Positions 24,837 to 32,866 of a stretch of 64,000 nt of DNA are shown here, piece after piece; the first letter of the stretch is position 1, and each line of letters opens with the position of its first letter. Below the pieces are notes generated by a model, which did no database searches, was not told where the DNA came from, and saw only the letters and a list, made by a program, of their open reading frames with translations. The position numbers were made by a program, and so were the translations under genes. Source of the stretch: Micavibrio_C sp046294845 (GTDB lineage: Bacteria > Pseudomonadota > Alphaproteobacteria > Micavibrionales > Micavibrionaceae); the NCBI GenBank assembly GCA_046294845.1, contig JBKBNU010000001.1, positions 2,332,383-2,396,382 of the forward strand, written 5' to 3'.

Positions 24837-26909
24837 ATGACAACCGCCAATCCCCTGCTGACCCCGTCTTCCCTGCCCAATCAGGCACCTGCCTTCGATA
24901 AAATCGAAGAAGGACACTACGCCCCTGCCATCGAGCAAGGATTAGCCGAGGCCCGTGAAGAATTGGCCGCGATTAAGGGGAACAAGGAAGCCCCAACCTT
25001 CGCCAACACGATCGAAGCACTGGAAAACATGGGCGAGACCTTAAGCCATGTCATGGAAATTCTGGGGAACCAGATCAGTGCTGCGGCTACGTCTGCCTTG
25101 GTCGAGGTCAAACAAACCTACGCCCCGCAACTGGCTGAGTTTTATTCATCTGTCGCGATGGATGATGATCTGTTCGCCCGTATCAAGACTGTATGGGATC
25201 AAGACCATAATAATCCATCTTTGACGACGGAACAAAAAACCCTGCTCAAGAATACCTATGACGGTTTCCGCCGCAGCGGTGCTTTACTCGAAGGGCCCGC
25301 CAAGGAACGGATGAAGGAAATCAATATTGCCTTCTCCACACTGGGAACCCAGTTTAACGAGAATATCAAGAATTCTATGGAAGCATTCAGCCTTGTCATT
25401 GATCAAGAATCAGACCTTGCAGGCCTGCCTGAAGATGTCATCGCCGCAGCCGCCAACCGTGCCGCCAAGAAAGATATGAAAGGCAAATGGCTGTTCACGC
25501 TGGATTACCCGAGCTATGGCCCGTTTGTTACCTATGCCGATAACCGTGATTTGCGCGAGAAAATGTGGCGTGCCTTTGGCAGCCGCGCATGGAAAGATGA
25601 TTTCGACAATCAGGCAACTATCAAACAAATTGTATCCTTGAGCTACGAGAGTGCCAATTTGTTGGGTTATCCCACACCGGCCCATTTCGTTCTGGAAGAC
25701 CGGATGTCGGAAAAACCGGATACCGTCTTTGCCTTTCTCAACAAATTGAAAGCGGCTTACAAACCGGCAGCCACACAGGATTTGGCAGCTTTGAAGGACT
25801 ATGCTGTGAAAAATGGCGGGCCTGCTGATTTGAAACCTTGGGATATCGCCTATTACAGCGAAAAGATGAAGGAAAGCGTTTTCGGTTTTTCCAGCGAAGA
25901 TCTGCGCCCCTACTTCCCGCTTGAGAAAGTTTTGGGAGGATGTTTCGAGCATTTCAGCCGTCAGTTCGGTGTCACCTTCACCGAAAACAAGAAATATGCG
26001 GTTTATGCCAGCGATGTAAAAGCCTTCGATGTTACCGACACAGCAAGCGGCGACTTCATCGGCACACTCTATGCCGATTTCCATCCCCGCAGTGGTAAAA
26101 AGCCCGGTGCCTGGATGACGGGATACCGCTCGCAAGGCCTTTATAAAGGGAAAATCGAGCGTCCGATTATCGCGATTGTCTGCAACTTCACAGAGCCACT
26201 GCCGGAAAAACCTTCCCTGCTGACCCATGATGAGGTTTTGACACTGTTTCATGAAATGGGCCATGCCATGCACGGCCTGCTTTCATCGGTGACCTATCGT
26301 TCACTGGCAAGCCCGAATGTAAAGTGGGACTTTGTGGAATTGCCCTCACAGGTGCAGGAAAACTGGGCCTATACAAGGGAAACATTGGATTTGATCAGCG
26401 GTCATTGGCAGACAGGCGAGAAAATTCCCGATGATTTGTTCCGCAAGCTGAATGATTCAAAGAATTTCATGATTGCGTCAATAGGACTGCGTCAGGTCAA
26501 TCTCGCCCTGCTGGATATGACATGGTACACAACCAACCCGCAGGATATTGAAAGCCGTTATGGCTTTGATGTTTTCAAATTCGAGGAAGAGGTCACCAAG
26601 GACACACGTCTATTCCCTATGCTGGCTGGCCCGACCTCCACCTCCTTCGGTCATATTTTCGGTGGCGGTTATGCCTCAGGCTACAACAGCTATAAATGGG
26701 CAGAGGTACTGGACGCCGATGCCTTCTATTACATGACGGAAAACAGCGTTTACGATGAAGAGCGCCTGATGAAATACCGCCGTGAAATTCTGGAACGTGG
26801 CGGCACCGATCATCCGGCAACATTGTATCGCAATTTCCGCGGGCAGGATGCCGACCCTGATGCGCTTTTGAAGCGCGAAGGCTTGCTGGACAGTGATAAG
26901 GCGGCGTAA
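24837..26909 (+). CDS. M3 family oligopeptidase (tandem copy 2)
   Basis: A 690-residue M3 metallopeptidase beginning NPLLTPSSLPNQAPAFDKI, with zinc motif FHEMGHAMHGLLSSVTYRSL and the SFGHIFGGGYASGYNSYKWA block. It parallels copy 1 throughout, including the C-terminal RNFRGQDADPDALLKREGLL. The start at ATG 24837 matches copy 1; an upstream open frame from 24762 overlaps the promoter and is not believed to be translated. Together with the copy at 19273 this gives three M3 enzymes in 8 kb. Confidence 0.93.
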   Translation: MTTANPLLTPSSLPNQAPAFDKIEEGHYAPAIEQGLAEAREELAAIKGNKEAPTFANTIEALENMGETLSHVMEILGNQISAAATSALVEVKQTYAPQLAEFYSSVAMDDDLFARIKTVWDQDHNNPSLTTEQKTLLKNTYDGFRRSGALLEGPAKERMKEINIAFSTLGTQFNENIKNSMEAFSLVIDQESDLAGLPEDVIAAAANRAAKKDMKGKWLFTLDYPSYGPFVTYADNRDLREKMWRAFGSRAWKDDFDNQATIKQIVSLSYESANLLGYPTPAHFVLEDRMSEKPDTVFAFLNKLKAAYKPAATQDLAALKDYAVKNGGPADLKPWDIAYYSEKMKESVFGFSSEDLRPYFPLEKVLGGCFEHFSRQFGVTFTENKKYAVYASDVKAFDVTDTASGDFIGTLYADFHPRSGKKPGAWMTGYRSQGLYKGKIERPIIAIVCNFTEPLPEKPSLLTHDEVLTLFHEMGHAMHGLLSSVTYRSLASPNVKWDFVELPSQVQENWAYTRETLDLISGHWQTGEKIPDDLFRKLNDSKNFMIASIGLRQVNLALLDMTWYTTNPQDIESRYGFDVFKFEEEVTKDTRLFPMLAGPTSTSFGHIFGGGYASGYNSYKWAEVLDADAFYYMTENSVYDEERLMKYRREILERGGTDHPATLYRNFRGQDADPDALLKREGLLDSDKAA

Positions 26910-26923
26910 GCCCCTGCCCCCTC

Positions 26924-27724
26924 TTAGAACGAAGGCGGATAGATAAGGGCGGGGTCAACCGCCCTTTCTTCTTTGAACAGAGGCGGGATTTTATAGCGTT
27001 CATGTTGTGCTCGTGCCTGCTTGCCCCTTACACATTCGGGATCAAAGCTCACTATACGGCCATCAGGACGTAAGCCAACATTTGTAGGGTCAAAGTCTTT
27101 ATCGTATATGTCGGCTGGATACATCATATTGGTCCCATACCCGAAAAAGAACAGCGCACGATGGAATTCGTGTACCAAGGCATCATTATCACCCTCTTTA
27201 TATCGGCGCGGCAGCTTTGTCAGGGGAATAATCTCCGGCAAGGCCTCCAGCTTGACCCCCTCATACGCCTTCAAATTGTTCTGGTTCGAGACAAAAGGCT
27301 GCAACACAACACTATGGCGCGGGCGCGCCTTACGGAATCTATGCGGCGCTTCCAGACGCACGACATGAATTTGTTTTGATGACTCATGGAAAGCCCGATA
27401 GGCCATAGCCCTGCCGCCATGACCCAGAAACTGGAAATCGCAATAGCCGCGGCGTTCGAAATAGGAAGCCAGCTTCAAACGGCTTTCCTCGCTCAACTTC
27501 TCCAGATACCTACAGAATAAATTATGTTTGAGATTATGATGATCCTCTTCCAGTCCGGCAACGGCTGCGAAGACTTCGGTCAATGTGGCGTGAACAGGCG
27601 TATCCAGTTCCCTTTTGACGCGTGCGTAACAACCAGCTTCGTCCCAGACATAAAGTTCCTTTGCCTGCTGGCGCAGCCAGACAACCCAGTCATCAATCCC
27701 GTCACTGAATTTTGTTTTGGTCAT
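26924..27724 (-). CDS. Protein-kinase-like fold protein, possibly catalytically dead
   Basis: A protein of about 266 residues. A glycine-rich loop-like stretch (FLGHGGRAMAYRAFHE) is followed by HVVRLEAPHR where a kinase would have its Lys strand, and later FDPTNVGLRPDGRIVSFDPE resembles the catalytic-loop/DFG region with Asp and Asn in place. The expected Lys is replaced by Arg. An N-terminal helical region (WVVWLRQQAKELYVWDEAG) precedes it. ATG 27724 is used; a TTG at 27760 is open but less likely. It converges with M3 copy 2. The fold call is inferred from short motifs and could be wrong. Confidence 0.45.
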   Translation of the reverse strand: MTKTKFSDGIDDWVVWLRQQAKELYVWDEAGCYARVKRELDTPVHATLTEVFAAVAGLEEDHHNLKHNLFCRYLEKLSEESRLKLASYFERRGYCDFQFLGHGGRAMAYRAFHESSKQIHVVRLEAPHRFRKARPRHSVVLQPFVSNQNNLKAYEGVKLEALPEIIPLTKLPRRYKEGDNDALVHEFHRALFFFGYGTNMMYPADIYDKDFDPTNVGLRPDGRIVSFDPECVRGKQARAQHERYKIPPLFKEERAVDPALIYPPSF

Positions 27725-27849
27725 GCCTCTAGCAGTAGCAACTTCCTTTTGCCCTGCCAAATCTTTATCGGTTTAAGACAGGCGGGAAAAAACAAAGTAT
27801 CAAAAAGAATCAGGGGGGCTAACTTGAGGAAATCTTCAGGATTTTGAGC

Positions 27850-28010
27850 CAAGAAAAAACCTTCCGGTGTGGGGTCCGGAAGGCTTCTTTGTCTTTTGTG
27901 TGGGGACTTGAAAATCGACTAGGCCTTAAGGCTTTTGTGTGGGGAGAACGAACCAGTTCTGGGGAAGACCCTAAAAACTTGATCGATTCACAAGTTAGTC
28001 TTAGTTTTTT
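27850..28010 (-). ncRNA. Candidate small RNA with repeated CCCCACAC motifs
   Basis: Minus-strand region that ends in a textbook terminator: CCTTCCGG/CCGGAAGG (27876-27883 with 27860-27867) followed by six T (27859-27854). The transcript would carry CCCCACAC three times (27944-27937, 27905-27898 and, in the terminator loop, 27874-27867), two in identical 14-base contexts (27893-27906, 27932-27945). It also forms AGAAC/GTTCT at 27945-27960. TTGACA at 28032-28027 is a candidate -35. No open frame of significance lies here. A fourth copy of the motif is at 30106-30113. The gene call is an inference. Confidence 0.45.
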
Positions 28011-28197
28011 CATAATTTGACCTTGGTGTCAACATAATTTTTATGAAAATAAGGTCTTTTTTTGTTTGCATAAGATGGCAGATCGGGCTATTAATTTCCT
28101 CGGAAACACCAAGTCCGCCTTGGATTTTTTAGAAGCATTCCAAGGGTTTTATGGTTAAACTCCCTGCCGGGGAGTTAAAAAATAAGGCGAAGGTTAT

Positions 28198-28866
28198 ATG
28201 ACGATTACAACAGCACAAATTCGCGGCGCACGCGGAATCCTGAACTGGAGCCAGAGCGATCTGGCCGAGCGCACAGGTATTTCATCTACCTCGATTGGTA
28301 GTATCGAAAACGGACAGAGCACGCCGCGCGCCAGCACACTGCAAACAATCCGCAAAACGTTCGAAACCGCAGGGATCGAGTTTATCGGTCTTGACGGTGT
28401 ACGTCTGCGCAGCGGCGATATCCGCACATATAAAGGTCAGGAAGGCCTGATTGATTTCTACGAAGACATCTATCAGACCGTAAAGGATTACAAAGGCGAT
28501 ATTCTGGTCAGCAATGTTGATGAACGCCTGTTTGTTAAATATCTCGGCGATTTCGCCGAAACGCATATTGAGCGTATGAAAGCGCTGCCCAATATTCGTT
28601 ACAAAATTCTGGTGCGCGAAGGTGATGATTACGTGCCTGGTTCGGATTACGCAGAATATCGCGGCATCCCGACAGAGCTTTTCGCATCAGTACCGTTCTA
28701 TGTTTATGCAGATAAACTGGCAACGATAGTATTTGAGTCCGAATTGACAGTGATTGTCATGGATTATCCCGCTATCGCCAATGCCTATAGAACGCAATTT
28801 GCCGATATGTGGCAGCGGGCCCATGCGACACAAACAGCCGCGCAAACCCGTAAGGCCAAGGCATAA
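28198..28866 (+). CDS. XRE-family regulator with C-terminal sensor-like domain
   Basis: A 222-residue regulator. Residues 8-60 form a Cro/CI helix-turn-helix (GILNWSQSDLAERTGISSTS then GSIENGQSTPRASTLQTIR). The C-terminal 130 residues form a mixed domain with YKGDILVSNVDERLF, RYKILVREGDDYVPGS and FASVPFYVYADKLATIVFES. A truncated relative of that domain is encoded at 32054-32419. ATG 28198 has GAAGG upstream. It lies 49 bases before the EgtD-like gene and may regulate it. The signal sensed is not known. Confidence 0.88.
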   Translation: MTITTAQIRGARGILNWSQSDLAERTGISSTSIGSIENGQSTPRASTLQTIRKTFETAGIEFIGLDGVRLRSGDIRTYKGQEGLIDFYEDIYQTVKDYKGDILVSNVDERLFVKYLGDFAETHIERMKALPNIRYKILVREGDDYVPGSDYAEYRGIPTELFASVPFYVYADKLATIVFESELTVIVMDYPAIANAYRTQFADMWQRAHATQTAAQTRKAKA

Positions 28867-28915
28867 AAGATTAATAATGAACGTTAAAATCAGGCAGCGG
28901 TAGTAAAGCAAAGCC

Positions 28916-29974
28916 ATGAGTTTTGATAAACTTGTCACAGAGGTAGCGATCGATCTGTTTGGCCGTCGTAAACACGGCCACACAGGGGAAATCGCCTATC
29001 AGAATGGTGGCGGTAAATTGTTCGCACAATTTACGCATGCCAACCCTGATTATTACCCTTATCACGGCGAGATCACACTGTTGGCAACCAACCGCGATGC
29101 CATTGCCGAGCTGTTTGCCGATGTTGAACACGCAATTGTCGTAGGCCCCGGTCCGGCATCATCTTTCAGCCGCAAGGAATATCCGATTCTTGAAAAACTG
29201 CCCAAGCTCAAGGCCGTGAGCCTTGTTGATTTGAGCGCGGACTTCAACCAGCAGGCCAAAGGGGTTATACAGAGCAACTCCCAAGCCATGCGCCGCCGCG
29301 TTAAAGGCAATATTACAAATTACGATATGGACTTCCATGACGCCGGTGCCGTTATTCCTGCCCAAGGCAAGACAGCCGTATTCGTCACAGGCGGTCTGGT
29401 ATCAAACGTCCACAATGCCCCCTTAAACGGTTTCCCCGATCAGGATATGCAAGGGATGCTACGGGCCTGCCGTGATCTGGCTGGTGAGGACGGTTTTGTT
29501 ATTCTGGGTTACGATACCAACCAATGGCATGAAAGCCTGAACAAGGCCTATGACCAGTCATTGGCACCGTTTATCAAGAACATCATGCAGATCATTGCCG
29601 ATCATACCCCGGGCATCCAGGGCTTTGACCCGCATCCGGATAACTTCCGCTATGAAATGCAGTGGCACAAAAAGGCCAGTCAGGTTGCCCACACCATCGT
29701 TTTTGAAAGACCACAGCGCTTTACGATTACAGATAATGGCCAAACACATACCTTTACGTTCGATACAGGTGATGAACTGGTCATGATGTCATCCATCAAG
29801 CCCTTGCAACAAAAAATGACCCAGCTTGCAAGCTATTGCGGCTTGCAAACTGTAAACGGCTATTTTGACCAGCATGGCCTTGTGGAGCATATTTTCAAGA
29901 GCGCACCCGTCAAACCACCCGTCGGTGCCCCCACCCCGCTGCAACTACCTTTGGCAGGGCCCGCCAAACCTTGA
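28916..29974 (+). CDS. EgtD-like SAM-dependent methyltransferase (Methyltransf_33)
   Basis: A 352-residue protein resembling the histidine-specific methyltransferase family of EgtD. Matching blocks are HANPDYYPYHGEITLLATN (cf. the family's P-E-Y-Y-P start), AIVVGPGPASSFSRKEYP (SAM loop), AVSLVDLSADFN, and the late FDPHPDNFRYEMQWHKKAS. In ergothioneine producers EgtD trimethylates histidine, but no egtB is present here and key residues were not checked against a structure, so the substrate is open. It follows an XRE regulator and ends before a clear terminator. Confidence 0.68.
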   Translation: MSFDKLVTEVAIDLFGRRKHGHTGEIAYQNGGGKLFAQFTHANPDYYPYHGEITLLATNRDAIAELFADVEHAIVVGPGPASSFSRKEYPILEKLPKLKAVSLVDLSADFNQQAKGVIQSNSQAMRRRVKGNITNYDMDFHDAGAVIPAQGKTAVFVTGGLVSNVHNAPLNGFPDQDMQGMLRACRDLAGEDGFVILGYDTNQWHESLNKAYDQSLAPFIKNIMQIIADHTPGIQGFDPHPDNFRYEMQWHKKASQVAHTIVFERPQRFTITDNGQTHTFTFDTGDELVMMSSIKPLQQKMTQLASYCGLQTVNGYFDQHGLVEHIFKSAPVKPPVGAPTPLQLPLAGPAKP

Positions 29975-30005
29975 GCAAGGCGGCTGATGCATAACCATTC
30001 AACAT

Positions 30006-30031
30006 AGCCCCTTGAATACGGGGCTTTTTTA
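30006..30031 (+). terminator. Terminator of the XRE-methyltransferase operon
   Basis: AGCCCC (30006-30011) pairs with GGGGCT (30020-30025), followed by T6, 32 bases after the methyltransferase stop. Confidence 0.85.
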
Positions 30032-30063
30032 TTTGCTCGACGCACAACAGCTAATCCACAAAG

Positions 30064-30097
30064 AAAAACCCCCCATTCTTATCGAATGAGGGGCTTT
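30064..30097 (-). terminator. Terminator of the 30155-30508 gene
   Basis: On the minus strand CCCC(T)CATTC pairs with GAATGGGG and is followed by T5. Between the gene and this site lie a perfect GAACCGG/CCGGTTC hairpin and one CCCCACAC copy (30113-30106), the same motif as in the candidate sRNA at 27850. Confidence 0.8.
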
Positions 30098-30154
30098 CCG
30101 CTTGTGTGTGGGGTCATCAAGCTGAACCGGGGGAAACCGGTTCTGTACTATCAC

Positions 30155-30508
30155 TTATGCGACACGCCTGTGGGGAGGCTGGCGAAGGTTCGCCAGATAT
30201 ACGCGTCGCAATTCGTGATAATCCCGGTTGACCGTCAGATAGAGCTGCCATACATCGGCGAGCTGGCGACGGACAAAAATGCCTTCATAAGCGCGGTAAA
30301 CTTTCTCGACACGGTCAGCTTCGCGCTCGTAATCGGCTTTCCAGCGGCGGTAGTGATGGATCATCACACGCACGCGGTTGCGGTAGCGGGCCATGATTTC
30401 GGCCATCTGCTTCATGTCAAAATAGGAAATTTCGTGCGGATCCATATGGATCAGGTGATCGCGCAGTTGCTGCACATATCCGGCACTCAAACCGTCATTA
30501 TTACTCAT
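30155..30508 (-). CDS. Small basic helical protein of unknown function
   Basis: A 117-residue, Arg/Tyr-rich helical protein (MSNNDGLSAGYVQQLRDHLI at the start, later ARYRNRVRVMIHHYRRWKAD). No family was recognised, and no signal peptide or membrane segment is seen. The ATG at 30508 has GAGG upstream; an extension to 30580 would add an unlikely AT-rich leader. The 3' untranslated part holds a hairpin and a CCCCACAC motif before its terminator. High Arg content could suggest nucleic-acid binding, but that is only a guess. Confidence 0.65.
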   Translation of the reverse strand: MSNNDGLSAGYVQQLRDHLIHMDPHEISYFDMKQMAEIMARYRNRVRVMIHHYRRWKADYEREADRVEKVYRAYEGIFVRRQLADVWQLYLTVNRDYHELRRVYLANLRQPPHRRVA

Positions 30509-30718
30509 TTTTCTTACCTCGACCCACAAACTTAATAAAATAATAAGTTTTTCTTTATTTTTTACATAGATATGGATCATATACTCCAGAACACCTTCTT
30601 ATGTCAATATATTTATCCAAGGCCGCCCTTATGTTACTAATCTACTAACATCCAAAGGCTTTGAATCTACGAACAACTTCAAACGATGACAAATAATTCT
30701 ACACCGCTATCGATACCG

Positions 30719-31270
30719 TTAATGATCTTCCCTCTTCCACTCACACAAATAAGCATCCCGACTTTCACAGTTTTTGAGCGGTAAAAATAGCCTCTCTCTT
30801 AGAAGTTGAGTCTTCTGAAGCCCTAACTTTTCTAGGACACGCAGACTTGCAACATGCTCAACATCACAAATAGTGAATACGTAATTCACACATGAAGAAT
30901 TCCGAATCCACTCCATGACACCTACACCTGCTTCTGTAGTATATCCCTTTCCCCACATCTCGCGGCTTATGCCATAATGAATCTCAGCTCTATTATTGTT
31001 TATGTTTATCATAAACAATCCAAATGCACCCGACACACCCTCTTTGAAAAATGACCAGGCATATTTACCATCACCACTAAACCAGCCACCAATTCCCCAT
31101 TCAGCTATAAAATTTTCTGTCTGTTCAATATTTGCATGTGCATTCCGCTGAAGGAATTCCGAAACATCACTGTTCCCAGCATATCTCTCAAAAAGAAAAT
31201 CTGCATCCTCCGGACAACAAGCCTTAAGACATAGTCTATCTGTCATAAAAATTTCTGGGGGATGCCGCAT
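30719..31270 (-). CDS. RimJ/RimL-like GNAT acetyltransferase
   Basis: A 183-residue N-acetyltransferase. The start TDRLCLKACCPEDADFLFER is the Acetyltransf_3 opening; the acetyl-CoA site is REMWGKGYTTEAGVGVMEWI, followed by SLRVLEKLGLQKTQ. The gene is markedly more AT-rich than the flanks and lies 3 bases after the putative oxygenase, so the two form a small transferred operon. The acceptor could be a protein N-terminus or a small molecule; nothing in the sequence decides. Confidence 0.88.
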   Translation of the reverse strand: MRHPPEIFMTDRLCLKACCPEDADFLFERYAGNSDVSEFLQRNAHANIEQTENFIAEWGIGGWFSGDGKYAWSFFKEGVSGAFGLFMININNNRAEIHYGISREMWGKGYTTEAGVGVMEWIRNSSCVNYVFTICDVEHVASLRVLEKLGLQKTQLLRERLFLPLKNCESRDAYLCEWKREDH

Positions 31271-31273
31271 ATT

Positions 31274-32026
31274 TCACCACACAGGTAAATCTACAGCTTG
31301 CTCGGAAACAGATCTCAAGAACAGTCTTGTTATTCCCTCAAACACTCTCTGTTCTTTAAAGATATCCCGCGAATGAAAACCCTTATCATTCCTAAAAACT
31401 ACAACCTGATTGACACTCTGAGGTACAGCAAGTTTTCTTTTGTTATTTAGCAGGGACGCTTTAAGCTCTGCTATAATCGATGTGTCTTTTTGGTCACACA
31501 ATTCACCATTTGAAAAGGCATATTTTTGTCCTGATTTATCGCCCCAAAAGACAGGTACATCATACCATGCATCCATAGGCGATGTTTCAGCCCCCTTATC
31601 AATATGACTTTCATAGACAACAGGCGTGGGGCGGAATTTAAATTTTTGATTTTTTCCTCTTTCATAAAAATCATCAAAGTCTTCCCACATCTCTTGATTA
31701 AGATAGTAAAAGTTACCGGGCCTATCGTATCCTATAAAGAGATTTATCAGACTGACATATTTAGGGATATAATATTTACCCCCCCGAAAAAACACATCAT
31801 TATGAAATCCTAGCTTTTGATCGGGTGTATAGAATTTGACACCTGCTTTTTGCATCTTATCAATATTCTTTGCAGAGCTTTTGAATGTCGTGTAAGGCAG
31901 ACTATTCACAGATTCCGGAGCAAGATTATATAAAGATGCATTTACAAGATGGAAGAGCACCGATGAAAGAACAATTTGATCCCGCAACGGGGCAGCACGA
32001 TCCTGCTCAAACTTAAAACAAATCAT
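31274..32026 (-). CDS. Putative Fe(II)/2-oxoglutarate oxygenase-like protein
   Basis: A protein of about 250 residues, not recognised by name. It has an HxD motif (KLGFHNDVFFRGGKYYIPKY), a later His (NDKGFHSRDIF) and an Arg about 17 residues on (FEGITRLFLRS), the arrangement used by 2-oxoglutarate oxygenases. ATG 32026 has AGAGG upstream; translation from 32095 is open but unlikely. AT-rich composition and a GNAT partner suggest horizontal transfer. If real, the pair might hydroxylate and acetylate one substrate. Low-to-moderate confidence in the fold. Confidence 0.5.
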   Translation of the reverse strand: MICFKFEQDRAAPLRDQIVLSSVLFHLVNASLYNLAPESVNSLPYTTFKSSAKNIDKMQKAGVKFYTPDQKLGFHNDVFFRGGKYYIPKYVSLINLFIGYDRPGNFYYLNQEMWEDFDDFYERGKNQKFKFRPTPVVYESHIDKGAETSPMDAWYDVPVFWGDKSGQKYAFSNGELCDQKDTSIIAELKASLLNNKRKLAVPQSVNQVVVFRNDKGFHSRDIFKEQRVFEGITRLFLRSVSEQAVDLPVW

Positions 32027-32053
32027 ATCCTCTCTTTGCTCAACCGTCCTATT

Positions 32054-32419
32054 TGTTCTGACGACATACAGTATCTTTTCTATTCTGATGATCAACTCTC
32101 TCCTCTACCGGTCATCAGAAAGATTGAAGCATTAAGACGAAAAGGAATTCGGCAAAAGCATTTCATAATGGAAGGAAATGAATATATCCAAGGGCCTTTG
32201 AATGAATATCGATATCTACCTAAAAAAAGCTTCAACACCAATATTCTAGTTTCCTGTTATGATGATAAATTATCTATATGTGAGCAAAGGAAAGAAGAGT
32301 CCAAGGTACTAATTTTTAAAAATGCTGAACTATCTGAATTTGCATGTGGAATTGCTAAATTGATGTGGGATATACTTCCCGAGCCTAAAAAATCAAAAAC
32401 AAAACAGATATTTTTCTAG
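32054..32419 (+). pseudogene. 5'-truncated relative of the XRE-regulator sensor domain
   Basis: The plus-strand frame resembles the C-terminal domain of the XRE regulator at 28198: GIRQKHFIMEGNEYIQGPLN against IRYKILVREGDDYVPGSDYA, and ILVSCYDDKLSI against FYVYADKLATI. No HTH domain precedes it; the upstream part of the frame runs into the divergently oriented oxygenase gene. The frame is open from 31976, but no ribosome site was found. It is either a remnant truncated when the islet arrived or a short stand-alone sensor-domain gene (possible ATG 32168). Confidence 0.5.
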
Positions 32420-32473
32420 AAAATAGATACAACCTAATATTAAACGCTCCTATGTTATTAGGACACACGGACC

Positions 32474-32851
32474 ATGACAGATACATCCCTCGACGGTACA
32501 TATCAGGTTTCTTCCGCCAGCAACTACGATGGCCCACTGGTCAAGCGTAGCGACGGCACGACAGAAATCAGAAACGGCCAGACCAGCCGTTATGATGGCA
32601 ACAATATCCTGTGGACCAGCACCTTCACGACCTTGAGCGATACAGAAGTACAGATGGTGTCTGTCGCTGACCCTTCGAAGGCCCGTGTTGATTTCCTGCT
32701 CACCGCCCATGACGGCAGCCCTACGCGCGAACCCGTGACATACCGCTCTATCCTGCGTCTGGCACGTAAGGGCGATAAGCTGCAAATGTCGGGGCAAATC
32801 GAATACGGTAACGAGATTATTATCCTGACCCTGCGCCGTGTCGGCGATTAA
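32474..32851 (+). CDS. Small soluble protein of unknown function
   Basis: A 125-residue protein, rich in beta strands with repeated short turns (DGTYQVSSASNYDGPLVKRS and DGTTEIRNGQTSRYDGN at the start). Such a compact beta pattern resembles lipocalin- or FABP-like barrels, but no family was recognised. Base composition returns to normal chromosomal values here, marking the right end of the AT-rich islet. It has no signal peptide. The downstream arginase gene converges with it 15 bases away. Confidence 0.65.
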   Translation: MTDTSLDGTYQVSSASNYDGPLVKRSDGTTEIRNGQTSRYDGNNILWTSTFTTLSDTEVQMVSVADPSKARVDFLLTAHDGSPTREPVTYRSILRLARKGDKLQMSGQIEYGNEIIILTLRRVGD

Positions 32852-32866
32852 GACACAGTTTCCATC

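Noticed and set aside
25410..26273. 287-residue minus-strand frame opposite M3 copy 2
   Set aside because: Antisense shadow of a conserved enzyme; no start signal.
27841..27960. CRISPR array (repeated GTGTGGGG units)
   Set aside because: Only a 14-base repeat in two or three copies with unequal context, no cas genes; explained better as RNA hairpin motifs.
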